From NCBI GenBank assembly GCA_036873135.1, contig JAPTYO010000007.1, forward strand, positions 62,854,383 through 62,918,382: DNA of 64,000 nt, written 5' to 3'. The notes under the pieces were generated by a model. It was not told the DNA's origin. It did not search any database and saw nothing but the letters and a program-made list of their open reading frames with translations. The stretch comes from Clarkia xantiana subsp. parviflora (lineage: Eukaryota > Streptophyta > Magnoliopsida > Myrtales > Onagraceae). The position numbers and the translations under genes were made by a program. Below, in pieces: positions 1-9,905 of this stretch (positions are counted from its first letter, which is position 1; each line of letters starts with the position of its first letter).

Positions 1-546
1 CTACTTCAATAGCGTCTTTACCTTCTTTGGGTATTTCGTGGACATTACCGTTTGTAGTCTGTTTGCGTTTTTTCAGTTATACTGTATCACCTGTTTTTGG
101 TTTGGACTTCTAGGCATCTTGTTTATTATGTATCAGGAATTTGGTTATATCCACCTATCCCGACTAGATGTCGTTTCTTTCGTACTTGAATTCGGGCAAG
201 TTGTTATGTCCCTTTTGCTGTATTTTGTATGTGCTTTGCTTGTTTTAATAATTTGGCTACTTTTACCAAAAAAAAAAAAAGACCATCTATTTATACTATT
301 AAATGGTGACCTAGGATTTACTCTATTCTAGGAAATAAATAAACTGATTTATTCTAATAATTAATGATAAGTATTCTAAACATTTAATACAAATATTAAG
401 AAAATATATAATCAATACCATCCTAATATACACAAGACCCTTCTTGGAAGCTTCGTGACTTCCATATCTGACGGATTCCTATTTTGGTGTACTACGTGTC
501 ACAATTTGAACGTGCAACACGTGCGGGCCAAAATCAGGTGTTTACA
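1..546 (-). mobile_element. LTR of family LTR-X, partial, minus orientation
   Basis: The right end reads ...GGTGTTTACA, the reverse complement of the TGTAAACA start of the complete LTR-X solo LTR at 18108-19344. A TATA box on the minus strand (reverse complement of ctatttata, 287-295) matches the one in that solo LTR. The rest of the LTR lies left of the window. The short ORFs here, including a hydrophobic 97-codon one at 38-331, look like chance reading of AT-rich LTR sequence. Confidence 0.6.
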
Positions 547-1578
547 ATTTGTCTGTCTTTGGACAAGCTCCTGTAGATCATGTTCGAGAAGCGTGTTTTC
601 TTTTGACAAGGAAAAACCAATTTTGATTGAGAAGCGTGTTTTCTATTGAGTCCTAAAGTCTTCAAGGGGGCTCCAAAGCTTATTCGGGTTATTAATTTTG
701 GAAATCTAGATAACTACATGTCCCTATTGTCGGTTGTAACTTGTGGATGAGGAACACCGAAGACTCCCTTCATCTGGTTGTGACTCTCAAAAAGCTGGAA
801 AACTAGAGGTCAAGATTACCAGTTGTGACTTGTAAGAACAGACCGTAACAGTCCTACTTATCATTGAAAGGTGACTTACGAGAGCAGACTGTAACAGTCC
901 CACATTTCATGAAATTGACTTGTAGGAACATACTGCAACAATCATACTCATCCTTGAAATGTGACCTGCAAGAGCATAATCTAACAAACCCGCTTGCCAT
1001 GAAATCTACTTATAGGAACATACTGTAACAATCCTACTCATCCTTGAAAGGCGACCTGTGAGTAGGGCAAGCGATTCGTGGAGGTCGTGCGGGTTCGTGT
1101 CGTGCCAGGTTCGTTCGTGTTCTGGGGGTCAGCCCAAACATGGCCCAACATGAAAAACTGGCAAAAAAAACTAAAGTAAATTGAAAATAATATTTTATCA
1201 TTTTAGTTTAAAACATCGTGTTATCGTGTCGTGTCACTAATATCAAACCCAAACCCGTAATTTTCGTGTAGGCCCATCGTGCCGAGCATGAATTGCCAGC
1301 CCTACATGTGAGAGCAGACTGTAACCATCCCGCTTGCCATGAGATTGACTTTTAGGAACAAACTGTAAAAGTCGTACTCATCCTTGAAAGGTGATATGCG
1401 ATAGTAAACTGTAACTGTCCCGTTTGCCGTGAAATTGACTTGTAGGAACACACTGTAACAGTCCTACTCATCCTTCAAAGGCGGCATGTGAGGGCCGCCA
1501 GTAACTATCCCGCCTGTTGTGAAATAGACTTGTCTAGATGCTGAATACCAATGCTCCGTTCGTCTGGTTTGTGACTCG
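547..1578 (-). repeat. LTR-X 3' internal region with a roughly 90-bp tandem array
   Basis: Just inside the LTR end the minus strand carries a degenerate polypurine tract (reverse complement of gtctgtctttgg). From about 780 to 1520 there are diverged copies of a roughly 90-bp unit alternating gagcagactgtaac and aggaacaactgtaacagtc motifs. The same unit is cleaner at 63320-63630. No coding potential is seen. The array is interrupted by a hAT-like MITE at 1063-1304 and is cut off near 1578 by a Copia-2 LTR fragment. Confidence 0.6.
1063..1304. mobile_element. hAT-like MITE, 242 bp
   Basis: The ends form imperfect terminal inverted repeats (TAGGGCAAGCGATTCGTG against TAGGGCTGGCAATTCATG, 14 of 18 matching). 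Flanking 8-bp sequences, cctgtgag at 1055-1062 and catgtgag at 1305-1312, match at 7 of 8 positions. An 8-bp TSD and a TAGGG-type TIR are hallmarks of hAT elements. It has no ORF and interrupts the LTR-X tandem array. Confidence 0.8.
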
Positions 1579-2179
1579 CGAATGTAATCATTTGGACAAT
1601 TGACCGCCGTAATTGGGAGTCCATTAATTAAGGTTATGTACCTAAAAATTAGGTAATTTCATATTAGAGATTTTGGGCTAGGCCTAAAATCCCAATTGAC
1701 ATGGTAGGCCCAAAATTGGGCCTCCCTAATAACATGGCCGGCCGAATTATCTAGGAGGGGTAAAGTGGACTTTTGTCCACTTTACTCCTCTTATAAATAG
1801 GGAGTCCTAGAAGGGTTTTACTAATGCTAATTCTCTCTTCCTAAGTAGTGAGATTAAAAGAAAACCCTCATCCCTAAATACATAGAGTTTCGGCCGAACC
1901 ACCCAATGAGAAAGGAGGTGCCAAATTGTGTCAAGCAATTTACTCCAGGAGATCCATCCCGCGAAGAATCGATTGAGGCTTTGTTGTGAGACATAATCCG
2001 CGTAGGGCTTCTCTAATAGGAATCTCAACAGGGAACCGTCCGACGGATCGAGAACTCCTCTCAACGGTATTGGGCTAGATGAAACATTATAGGTATGTGC
2101 ACCTTATTCCGCTGCGTATTAGTTACCTGGAACGTATCTAGGGTTTTCTTTTCATAGTATTAATCCCATAAATCCTACA
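1579..2179 (+). mobile_element. Copia-2 family LTR, 5'-truncated, plus orientation
   Basis: This stretch aligns with the reverse complement of the complete Copia-2 LTR at 30101-30949, starting part-way through U3 at atcatttggacaattg. It shares the 'gccgccgtaattg', 'ttttgggct' and 'aaattgggcctccct' blocks, a TATA box (cttataaatag, about 1790) and the ...AATCCTACA end. The first 200 or so bases of the LTR are missing, so the LTR-X/Copia junction at about 1578 is a truncation rather than a clean insertion edge. Confidence 0.8.
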
Positions 2180-2193
2180 GTGGTATCAGAGCC
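2180..2193 (+). other. Copia primer-binding site (tRNA-iMet type)
   Basis: gTGGTATCAGAGCC lies directly after the LTR end. It is the well-known complement of the 3' end of plant initiator methionine tRNA used by Ty1/copia elements. Confidence 0.9.
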
Positions 2194-2565
2194 TGTGTTA
2201 GGGAGATCTTGTTTTTGATAAAATTGGTGTTCTTGATTTTCTTGGAGGTGCCGAAATTTTTAAACTTGGTTTCAAAGTTTTAAAACTTTCAATTTATTAG
2301 GGTAAATCGTATTGGCCGTGATTTTTCATGATGTTCATAGTGAAATTTGATGTTCTTGATCTTCAAGAAAAACAAGACTTTTATCAAAATCAAACTTTGG
2401 ATTCTTGATCTTTGCAAGATTTGATCTTCAATTTTGACCAGAAACCCTAACCCTAGGTTTCAGTCGAACCTTACTTGATGTTCAATGTGAAATGTTTAAT
2501 TTCTTAGTCAACAAGTAACCTGTTGGTGGCAAATATTTTCAGAAATTTTACAATAGTTTCGGCTA
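2194..2565 (+). mobile_element. Copia-2 family 5' leader fragment
   Basis: This matches the reverse complement of the leader next to the intact Copia-2 LTR (about 29700-30086), including the gatcttcaagaaaaacaaga and 'accagaaaccctaa' blocks. It is cut off near 2565 where the Gyp-A LTR begins. No gag follows, so this is a stub of an element destroyed by later insertion. Confidence 0.7.
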
Positions 2566-2750
2566 CGTGGGCTTTTTCTTCTCATATACCTGTAGATGGG
2601 CACCTGGGAGGGATTCCCCGTAAGCCCACTATTTGCACATAATTTCTTGAGTTCTTTCTTGCTTCGGACCTCCGCTCTTCCTTCTCCTCGAGATACCTGC
2701 AAAAGGGGAAATACCGAGACCAAAGGGGGGGGGGGGGAGGGGGTGGTGCT
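2566..2750 (-). mobile_element. Gyp-A 3' LTR, left part (split by TRG)
   Basis: This resembles the U5 end of the TRG LTR (ctgcaaaaggggaaata, 'taagcccact') but is a distinct family. It ends in the GTGCT target-site duplication (2746-2750) of the TRG insertion and resumes at 11542. The exact left end is not resolved because the expected TG terminus is not obvious. A G-run lies at 2727-2737. Confidence 0.55.
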
Positions 2751-3385
2751 TGTTTGCTCACGTATGCTCGTCGTGGGCTTCTCTTCCGTTGATGGATTTT
2801 CCTTCGTAGATGGGCTTCTCCTTCCTGATCACTTTCCTTGGTGGGCTTCTCCTTCTCGATCTTCTCCTTGCTTCCATGCAAAAGGGGCACCAGGGGGTTC
2901 TTGGTAAGCCCACTCCAAAGATTAAATTAGTGAGAGCTTCTAGAGAGAGGGTGAGCTTAGAGAGAGAGTGAATACCTTAAAATGAGGAGATGAGCTCTCT
3001 ATTTATAGAGTTTCTATCGGACCGCCCCGGTTCCAGTGGTTCTCTGGTCCGGCTGTGGCGGGTTCGTAATTATGGGTTGGGCTTGACCGTAAATAAGTTG
3101 CCTTTGACCTTGGTTCGACCATAGGTAAGTTCAATATAGTCAAGTGGTGGTGTGTGGCCCTTCAAGGGTAAGCCCCGGGCGAAATATAGTCCGGGGGTGG
3201 GGGTCCGGACGAGAGGGGCTTGTCCGGATGGACGGGGGTACCCGAAGGGGTACCCATAGGGCCTCGCTCAGGTCCCGGGTGGTTTTTCCACCCGGGGTCT
3301 TCCCGAGTGGGTTTTACCACTCGTGATAACTTTTCGGGCCCACCTCTTGGGCCTGATTGGTGAAGGCTTGGGCGTATATCCACCA
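2751..3385 (-). repeat. TRG 3' LTR (635 bp)
   Basis: The ends are TGTTTGCTCA... and ...TATATCCACCA on the plus strand, matching 10881-11541. The minus-strand promoter TATA sits at the reverse complement of ctatttatag near 3000. It lacks a short G/C-rich block present in the other LTR, which accounts for the 26-bp length difference. Confidence 0.9.
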
Positions 3386-3765
3386 TTTTCCCCCGAGTCA
3401 AGGAATGGCTTTGCCTTTTCTTGACTCTATTTTTAGCGGAATATCGTCCAAGCGGGTAGGGTGACGTACCTTAGTGACGGTCCCGACCTTTGTCGAGTTC
3501 TCGAGATGCGTCGTGATTTCGTCCTTCCTTTTCTTTGATAAGGTATTTGGTGATCCCGGCTTTTATTGAGCGCTCGAGATGTGCTTCTATTTCTATGCCC
3601 CCTATTTCAAAGGATTGGAATATGTAGACGAAAATATTCTTGTAATTTAATTTAAGCAAGTTCACGTAATAATGTTCTTATGAGGGTAAGAATTACGAGC
3701 CTTGGTCTCGTTTTACTTATCCTTCGGACTGTGTCCCTTTGTTCGTGTCTCCTTTGGTGGAGTTT
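3386..3765 (-). other. TRG 3' untranslated internal region and polypurine tract
   Basis: The reverse complement of ttttccccc at 3386-3394 gives a G/A-rich polypurine tract next to the 3' LTR. The rest, between gag and the LTR, has no credible ORF and repeats 'cgagttctcgagatgcgtcgtga'-like blocks also found in Gyp-A (12440-12775). Confidence 0.6.
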
Positions 3766-4228
3766 TTAGAGAAAATCCATAATATACACTTTAAAAAGCA
3801 TAACTTCCACATTGTCTGCCAATAGTGCCCCCCAGCGTCCTAGATTCCTGACAAATGCTCGGACTATCTCTCCCTCTGATAGTTCCGTTGCTATGTCAGC
3901 GATGTTTTGGTTGAACCTCGTGTAATAGCTTGCTAAGGTTTCATCGTATCCCTTCTTCACGTCATCCAGTTCCGAGTCACCCTTTAACAATTCTCTCTCT
4001 CCCAGGTACTGTTGAATGAACTTGTCCTTTAAGTCTGCCCAGGAGGTGATTGAGCCCCGGGGAAGATTGAAGAACCAGTGTGCGGCATTTCCTGCCAAGG
4101 TTGAGGGGAATAACATTGTGAAGTGATCATCCACGACGGTCCTTCCTAGGAGCGACGACTCGTGCTTCTGTATATGTTGTATTGGATCTCCTTTGCCAAC
4201 ATAGTCAGCAATTGGTTGGACAATCGAG
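3766..4228 (-). pseudogene. TRG gag, C-terminal part (split by Copia-1)
   Basis: This encodes the core of a Ty3/gypsy Gag (Retrotrans_gag family). The motif series GDPIQHIQKHE, HWFFNLP, FIQQYLGER, ASYYTRFNQN and EGEIVRAFVRNLG matches Gag in Tat-1 at 33100-33520. Gag would package the element RNA into cytoplasmic particles. The reading frame resumes exactly at the Copia-1 target site (GTACC encoding V-P), and the upstream part lies at 9906-10827. The frame ends soon after the 'NLGRWGALLADNV' stretch, before any zinc knuckle, so the protein is truncated. The ORF's apparent first residues come from the Copia-1 LTR and are not part of gag. Confidence 0.8.
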
Positions 4229-4233
4229 GGTAC
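4229..4233. other. Copia-1 target-site duplication, left copy (GGTAC)
   Basis: GGTAC precedes the left LTR here and follows the right LTR at 9901-9905. The 5-bp perfect repeat fixes the insertion to the base. Confidence 0.95.
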
Positions 4234-4439
4234 TATGAATGAGAATGCTTCATTAATCAACTAGGTATTACAAAGCAAGTGTTACAATATATATACTAGG
4301 CAAAACTAGGATCACCAACTAAGGCTATACAATAAACTATGAACCAGGTGCATGCATAGTGAACCAGGTGCATACATAGTCTAGTGTGTATGCATTGTGT
4401 AGTTAGGTGCATGCATAGAGTGTGGAATACACTTCTATA
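4234..4439 (-). repeat. Copia-1 3' LTR (206 bp)
   Basis: Identical to 9695-9900. It contains two 'gaaccaggtgcat' repeats and a minus-strand TATA-like stretch near 4290. Its short length is usual for copia lineages with small LTRs. Confidence 0.95.
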
Positions 4440-4457
4440 TTCTCCCATCCTTTTCTT
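4440..4457 (-). other. Copia-1 polypurine tract
   Basis: The minus strand reads AAAAGGATGGGAGAA immediately before the 3' LTR, the expected site for plus-strand DNA priming. It lies just past the pol stop codon. Confidence 0.8.
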
Positions 4458-4461
4458 GTTC

Positions 4462-7400
4462 TTATTTTCCTTCTTGAAACACATCCTTGATTCCATAGAG
4501 CTTCAATAAGGCAAGATGTTGATTCTTAACTAATGCCTTGGTGAGTAAGTCAGCCATTTGAACTTTTGAAGAAATATGATAGACACCAATCATCCCTGAG
4601 TTGATATGGTGTCTTGTGAAGTGGCAGTCAAGTTCAATATGCTTGGTGCGCTCATAGAACATGGGGTTTTTGGCAATCTTTAAGGCTGCCTCACTATCTG
4701 TGTGGATTGGGATTGGCAAGGTAACTTGCAATCCAAGTTCCTTGAGGATTCTGTTCACCCAAAGTGCTTCTTGAATAGCAACCCTCAAGCATCTATATTC
4801 AGCTTCAGCACTTGAAAGGGAAATGGTGTCTTGTTTCTTGACCTTCCATCCTATCATAGCTGATCCAAGCTTCACACAATATGCACTCACTGACTTTCTA
4901 CTGAAAGGGCAGGCTGCCCAATCTGAGTCACAAAAGATGCTCAACTTGAGAGAATTGTTGGAGGGATAGATCAAACCTTGACCTGGAGTTCCCTTGATGT
5001 ATCTAACCACCCTCATTGCTGCTTCATAATGGGACTTCTTGGGCTTGTCCACAAATTGACTAAGCCTTTGAACTGAGAAACTTATGTCTGGTCTTGTCAT
5101 GGTAAGATATAGCAATTTACCAATGACCCTTCTATAAGAAGTGGCATCTTCCAAGAGTATGTCATCAGGATTGGAGTTGGTGGCTTTGTCATACTCATGT
5201 GTGGTGAGCTTGATGTTGAATTCCATTGGAGTTTCAGCTGGCCTTGCAGCTCCCAAGCCTGCATCCTCTATAAGCTCCATAGCATACTTCCTTTGATTGA
5301 TGACAAGGCCTTGTGTTGATCTTGCAACTTCCAAGCCTAAAAAGTATCTCAAGTCTCCCAAATCCTTTAATTTGAAGTGTGTTTGGAGTGTGCACTTCAA
5401 TTGATTGATCAACTTGGCATTTGAACCAGTGATTAGGAGATCATCAACATAGATGAGGATGAACACCTTGTCATTACTTTGTATCTTGCTAAACAAGGAA
5501 TGATCTGAGGCACATTGCTTGTAGCCAGTCTTCAATAATGTTTGGGTGAGCTTGATGTTCCATTGCCTTGATGCTTGTTTGAGCCCATATAAAGACTTGT
5601 TGAGCTTGCATACTTTCTTGGGGAATGCTTCAATGGACCTAGATGGATCAAATCCTTGAGGAATGTCCATATATACTTCCTCAGATAGATCACCTTGGAG
5701 GAATGCATTGTTTACATCCATGTGATACAATCCCCATGATTTGGCAGCTGCCATTGCCAAGACAATCCTCACAGTGTCCATCTTGACTACAGGTGAGAAT
5801 GTCTCATTGAAATCAGTACCTTCCACCTGATTGAATCCTTTGGCAACCAATCTTGCCTTGTATCTTTCAATAGATCCATCAGAGTTGTACTTGATTTTGA
5901 AGACCCATTTGCAACCAATTGAGGATTTTCCTTGAGGTAGGTCTATTATCTTCCATGTGTTGTTGTCTTGGAGAGCTTGTATCTCCTCTTTCATAGCCAC
6001 AATCCAGTTTGGATCTTTGATGGCTTGCTTGTAAGTGCTTGGTTCTTTAATCTTGTCAATGGCAGTCAAGAAACATTTGAATTGGGGGCCTAGAGTATCA
6101 TACGATATATATCTTTCCATTCCAAAAGTGGCATTGGAACTAGGCTTGTTTTGAAGAGCAGCAAGCCTTGCACTCCTCCTTATTTGTGGAGAGTTTCTTT
6201 GGGCAAGTCTGAGGCTCCTTCTTATGGAAGGAGGTTGTGGGACTTCCTCTACCACTTCCTCTGTTGGTTGGGGAGGTTGAGGAGAAGAACTTTGTTGAGG
6301 AGATCCATTTTGTTGTGGTGATGCACTTCTTGCTCCTTGTAATGGAACTACCTCTTCTTCTATTGATTGGGGAGGTTGTGAAGAAGCATTAGTCTCAATA
6401 ATGGGAGCATGGCTTGGAGTAAGTTCATCAAGGAGCATTGGCAACTCTGGTGAAGAGTCAAGCATAGGTGGCTTGGGTGCCAAGCAAGAAGGTATTAAGG
6501 CTTTTAGGGCCTTTTTGGACATGCCAAATGGAAAGATATCTTCATGGAAGAGTACATCTCTTGAAACATGAAAGACTGAATCAGAAATATTCATTACAAG
6601 GTATCCTTTTTGTGAAGTGGAGTACCCCATAAGTATGCATGGTTCATCTCTTGGACCAAACTTGTCATGGTCGTTTAGCTTTGTTGTGAAGCAAAGACAA
6701 CCAATAACTCTTAAATGTTGAAGAGAAGGCACCTTCCCATATAACACTTCCATAGGTGACTTGAACTTCAAGATAGAGGATGGTAGCCTATTGAGTATGT
6801 AACAAGCATTTAGAATGCAATATCCCCAGTGTCTCAAAGGCATTGATGCTTGAAACCTAATTGCTCTAGCAATGTTTAGGATGTCTCTATGCTTGCGTTC
6901 CACTCTTCCATTTTGTTGTGGTGTGTGCACACAACTAGTTTGGTGATGGATGCCAAATTGGAGAAGCAACTCCTTGCATACTGAGTTAGTGAACTCAGTG
7001 CCATTGTCACTCCTTAAGGTCTTAACCATAGTACCAAACTGATTCTTCACCATGAGTAGGTAGTTCTTGATGTGCACGAAAGTGTCACTCTTGAACTTCA
7101 TTAAGTACACCCAAGTTGCTCTTGAACAATCATCTACTATTGTCAAGAAGTATTGATTGCCCTTGAAGGTTGGCACTTTGTAGGGACCCCATAAGTCCAT
7201 GTGAATAAGATCAAAAGGCTTAGAAGCAATAGAGTCACTTACTGGAAATGAAAATCTAGATTGCTTAGCAAGAGGGCAAATTGTGCATTGTTTGATACAA
7301 CCATAAGATTTATTCAAATTCAAAACATCTAAATGGTTGAGGTAAGTCTCAGAGACATGGCCCAAACGCCTATGCCATCTCAACACCTCTTCCTTATTCC

Positions 7401-8280
7401 CCAAGCAAGTGGCTGCAATCTTCCTTGAGCTTGAAGGCACCACATCCTTCAAGGTGTATAGTCCTCTATTCCATTCCCCAATCACCATGGACTTGCCACT
7501 CTGGCCCTGGAGTAACACATGATCAGAAGTAAAGATCACCTTACAATTCAATTGGCTAGGAAGCCTAGATACTGAGATCAAATTGAATTTGAAATCAGGG
7601 ACCAATAAGATGTTGGTCAGAGTGAATCCACTTGAGAAAGAGCAAGAACCAATATGAGTTACTTTGCATTTGTGACCATTTGGTAAATGAACATATTGAT
7701 GATCAGAGTCACACTTCTTCAAATCAAATAACCACTCAATTTGATGTGTGATGTGATTAGTTGCACTTGAGTCAACTATCCAAACCATAGGGTCACTAGA
7801 TATACCTGCCATATTGACATGAGCTTGTTCAACATCTTCAAAGCTCAAAGGTGAATGCTCAAAGTAATCATCATGAGCAGCTACATGTTGGATTCTCGTG
7901 TTGGCTGTGCCATGAAAAATTCTCTTGTCCTTGGCTGCTACATGCTCAATGGCACTTGAGCTTCCACCATCTTCAACAATGTTGGCTGAGTTCCAATTCC
8001 TCTTAGGAGCATTTGGGTTGTACATTGGATGACCTTGTGGATATCCATGCTTGCTATAACATTGATCCTCTATGTTGCCTCTCTTGCCACAATAGGTGCA
8101 AATAGGAGGGGGGTCTCTCATTGGGACCATTTGGAATGCCTCTGCCCCTGCCATTGCCATTGCCATTGCCATTGCCTCTTCCATAGCCTCTTCCTCTTCC
8201 ATAGCCTCTTCCATTACCTCTTCCACCATAAGATGGATTGTTTCTTGTGTATAAGGCAGTTGCCTCGCCCACATCTCCAA
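4462..8280 (-). CDS. Copia-1 pol: protease-integrase-RT-RNase H polyprotein
   Basis: A 1272-codon frame carries a complete copia-type Pol. The first 55 or so residues are out-of-frame reading of the Gly-rich gag end and are spurious; genuine sequence begins at the zinc knuckle (C61, C64, C74). That knuckle has Asn69 where the third ligand should be His. The protease motif is D170-S-S-A instead of the usual DSGA/DTGA. Integrase has its HHCC finger at about 303-335 and a D362, D425, E461 triad. A Pro/Gln/Ser linker with RRSxR motifs (about 600-710) leads to RT with YVDD at 944-947. RNase H (about 1115-1250) has DSDWA and AEAEY motifs. The frame runs to a natural stop next to the PPT. It differs by one base from the gag frame, so expression needs a frame change near 8108-8113. 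Confidence 0.93.
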   Translation of the reverse strand: MEMWARQLPYTQETIHLMVEEVMEEAMEEEEAMEEAMAMAMAMAGAEAFQMVPMRDPPPICTYCGKRGNIEDQCYSKHGYPQGHPMYNPNAPKRNWNSANIVEDGGSSSAIEHVAAKDKRIFHGTANTRIQHVAAHDDYFEHSPLSFEDVEQAHVNMAGISSDPMVWIVDSSATNHITHQIEWLFDLKKCDSDHQYVHLPNGHKCKVTHIGSCSFSSGFTLTNILLVPDFKFNLISVSRLPSQLNCKVIFTSDHVLLQGQSGKSMVIGEWNRGLYTLKDVVPSSSRKIAATCLGNKEEVLRWHRRLGHVSETYLNHLDVLNLNKSYGCIKQCTICPLAKQSRFSFPVSDSIASKPFDLIHMDLWGPYKVPTFKGNQYFLTIVDDCSRATWVYLMKFKSDTFVHIKNYLLMVKNQFGTMVKTLRSDNGTEFTNSVCKELLLQFGIHHQTSCVHTPQQNGRVERKHRDILNIARAIRFQASMPLRHWGYCILNACYILNRLPSSILKFKSPMEVLYGKVPSLQHLRVIGCLCFTTKLNDHDKFGPRDEPCILMGYSTSQKGYLVMNISDSVFHVSRDVLFHEDIFPFGMSKKALKALIPSCLAPKPPMLDSSPELPMLLDELTPSHAPIIETNASSQPPQSIEEEVVPLQGARSASPQQNGSPQQSSSPQPPQPTEEVVEEVPQPPSIRRSLRLAQRNSPQIRRSARLAALQNKPSSNATFGMERYISYDTLGPQFKCFLTAIDKIKEPSTYKQAIKDPNWIVAMKEEIQALQDNNTWKIIDLPQGKSSIGCKWVFKIKYNSDGSIERYKARLVAKGFNQVEGTDFNETFSPVVKMDTVRIVLAMAAAKSWGLYHMDVNNAFLQGDLSEEVYMDIPQGFDPSRSIEAFPKKVCKLNKSLYGLKQASRQWNIKLTQTLLKTGYKQCASDHSLFSKIQSNDKVFILIYVDDLLITGSNAKLINQLKCTLQTHFKLKDLGDLRYFLGLEVARSTQGLVINQRKYAMELIEDAGLGAARPAETPMEFNIKLTTHEYDKATNSNPDDILLEDATSYRRVIGKLLYLTMTRPDISFSVQRLSQFVDKPKKSHYEAAMRVVRYIKGTPGQGLIYPSNNSLKLSIFCDSDWAACPFSRKSVSAYCVKLGSAMIGWKVKKQDTISLSSAEAEYRCLRVAIQEALWVNRILKELGLQVTLPIPIHTDSEAALKIAKNPMFYERTKHIELDCHFTRHHINSGMIGVYHISSKVQMADLLTKALVKNQHLALLKLYGIKDVFQEGK

Positions 8281-8947
8281 TAGAACCAGAAATGGTCCTT
8301 TGACTTTCTTCTTGTACTAAAACAGAGAAGGCAATGCTAAGAGATGGAAGTGGTTGCCTCATGAGCAAGCTACTCCTAATGTGTCCATAAGACTCATTTA
8401 GTCCTAAGAGAAAAGCCATCAACTTTTGCTTCTCCTTGTGTTCATTGACAATAGAAATGTCTCCAGCACATTGAAGATTCAAGTCATCAACTGAAGCAAG
8501 AGCATCCCAAAGTTGTTTCATCTTTGCAAAGTATTCAGTGATGGATAGAACTCCTTGAGATGTTTGGTAGATCTCCCTGGTCAGTTGGAAGATTTGAGTA
8601 CCATCCACCTTGTCAAACATTTCCTTAAGGTCATCCCAAATGGAAGAAGCAGTGGGATTGTAGATCAAACTAGTGACCAAGTCTTTGGCTACACAATTCC
8701 TCAACCAAGCCTTGACTATTGCATTGGCCCTATCCCATTTCACCCTGTCTGCCACACCAACACTTGTTCTTGTGAATGTGCCATCAATGAAGCCCAATTT
8801 ATTCTTCACTAACAAGCCTTCCTTGATTGAGGTACTCCAAACATGATAGTTGGAGGTACCCTGCAGCTGAAAAGGTATGAGCATATGGCCAGTGGTGTCA
8901 GATGGGTGTATGTAGAGAGGATCATCCACATTGGATTCATGAGCCAT
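8054..8947 (-). CDS. Copia-1 gag
   Basis: The 297-codon frame starts with MAHESNVDDPLYIHPSD, the opening typical of the copia Gag (Retrotran_gag_3/UBN2 class) that binds element RNA in particles. The middle holds IWDDLKEMF and the 'ITEYFAKMKQLWDAL' segment of that family. A Gly-Arg and Gly-Asn repeat region near residues 240-275 comes from a GGCAAT/CCATTG hexamer repeat (about 8150-8180). After the six-base C run (minus strand, 8108-8113) the frame leaves the zinc knuckle, which continues in the pol frame. The last 20 or so residues are therefore aberrant. Either slippage changed the C run or this is a +1 frameshift site; the identical LTRs favour a recent change. Confidence 0.9.
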   Translation of the reverse strand: MAHESNVDDPLYIHPSDTTGHMLIPFQLQGTSNYHVWSTSIKEGLLVKNKLGFIDGTFTRTSVGVADRVKWDRANAIVKAWLRNCVAKDLVTSLIYNPTASSIWDDLKEMFDKVDGTQIFQLTREIYQTSQGVLSITEYFAKMKQLWDALASVDDLNLQCAGDISIVNEHKEKQKLMAFLLGLNESYGHIRSSLLMRQPLPSLSIAFSVLVQEESQRTISGSIGDVGEATALYTRNNPSYGGRGNGRGYGRGRGYGRGNGNGNGNGRGRGIPNGPNERPPSYLHLLWQERQHRGSML

Positions 8948-9680
8948 TTTGCAAGTCAGTCAAGTATAATGAGCTTGTTGAAAGAGATATGAACTTGATT
9001 CCCAAGAGATCACTAGAAGAAATGGTAAAGAAACCCCACGGAAATAGCTGATGATATAGATAAGACTGGCACACCAAATCTGTTAAGAATAGGACAAATC
9101 CAGCTAGTGATAGTACAATCCGTACCACTACACATCAAAATGAGTGAAACCAATGATTGACAATCATCAAAAACTTGATAATAATCAGTTCTCCATTAAT
9201 GGAAGCACGAAATTCTTCAATAGAATCAAAGAATATGCTGAAGAATAGCCAAGAACTCACAATGGTCACTCAGCCGAGTAAGGATGAAGTAATCCACTAA
9301 ACGGGTAATATCCAAGTGTTATAATCAATGAGACTAGTTCAAACAATCTCAGAATCCATAAATGATGCTAGAGGAATGACACACACTTCAGGGAATACCA
9401 AAATCAAGCACGCAAATGGCTCAATCTGAGCTAGAACAAGGCAAATCAAGTGCTATGGCCTATGAGCAATACTAGCACTGTCCTCAGTTCCTTGTGTGCG
9501 TGGATGAGCATGAAATGAGACTTACTAAGAGTTCATTGTTGAATGTAAAGTGAGAATTCAAGCTGAGTTGATGAATCCTGAAGCGAAATGAGGTAAATCC
9601 ACACTAGGCTGGCAGATTGAAGCAAATGGGGAAAACTTCAAGTTCCTTGGTCCATTGCATACGCCGCTATAAATGTCCTT
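8948..9680 (-). other. Copia-1 5' leader, no gene
   Basis: This is untranslated sequence between the PBS and the gag start, about 730 bases. No ORF of note is seen. It would be expected to hold packaging signals, but none can be identified by eye. Confidence 0.7.
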
Positions 9681-9694
9681 GTGCTCTGATACCA
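9681..9694 (-). other. Copia-1 primer-binding site (tRNA-iMet type)
   Basis: The minus strand reads TGGTATCAGAGCAC directly at the LTR edge, the initiator-Met tRNA complement. Confidence 0.93.
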
Positions 9695-9900
9695 TATGAA
9701 TGAGAATGCTTCATTAATCAACTAGGTATTACAAAGCAAGTGTTACAATATATATACTAGGCAAAACTAGGATCACCAACTAAGGCTATACAATAAACTA
9801 TGAACCAGGTGCATGCATAGTGAACCAGGTGCATACATAGTCTAGTGTGTATGCATTGTGTAGTTAGGTGCATGCATAGAGTGTGGAATACACTTCTATA
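9695..9900 (-). repeat. Copia-1 5' LTR (206 bp)
   Basis: Identical to 4234-4439 and followed by the GGTAC TSD at 9901-9905. Confidence 0.95.
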
Positions 9901-9905
9901 GGTAC

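Larger units (their letters stand above)
4234..9900 (-). mobile_element. Copia-1: young Ty1/copia element, minus orientation, 5667 bp
   Basis: Two 206-bp LTRs (4234-4439 and 9695-9900) are identical base for base, with a 5-bp GGTAC TSD. PBS, PPT, gag and pol are all in place in copia order (protease-integrase-RT-RNase H). The LTR termini are non-canonical: in element sense the LTR begins TATAGAAG and ends TTCATA, a TA...TA type known mainly from copia elements. Identical LTRs mean recent insertion. Visible defects are a frame change between gag and pol, an altered protease motif and a zinc-knuckle substitution. It is inserted in the gag of TRG. Confidence 0.95.
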
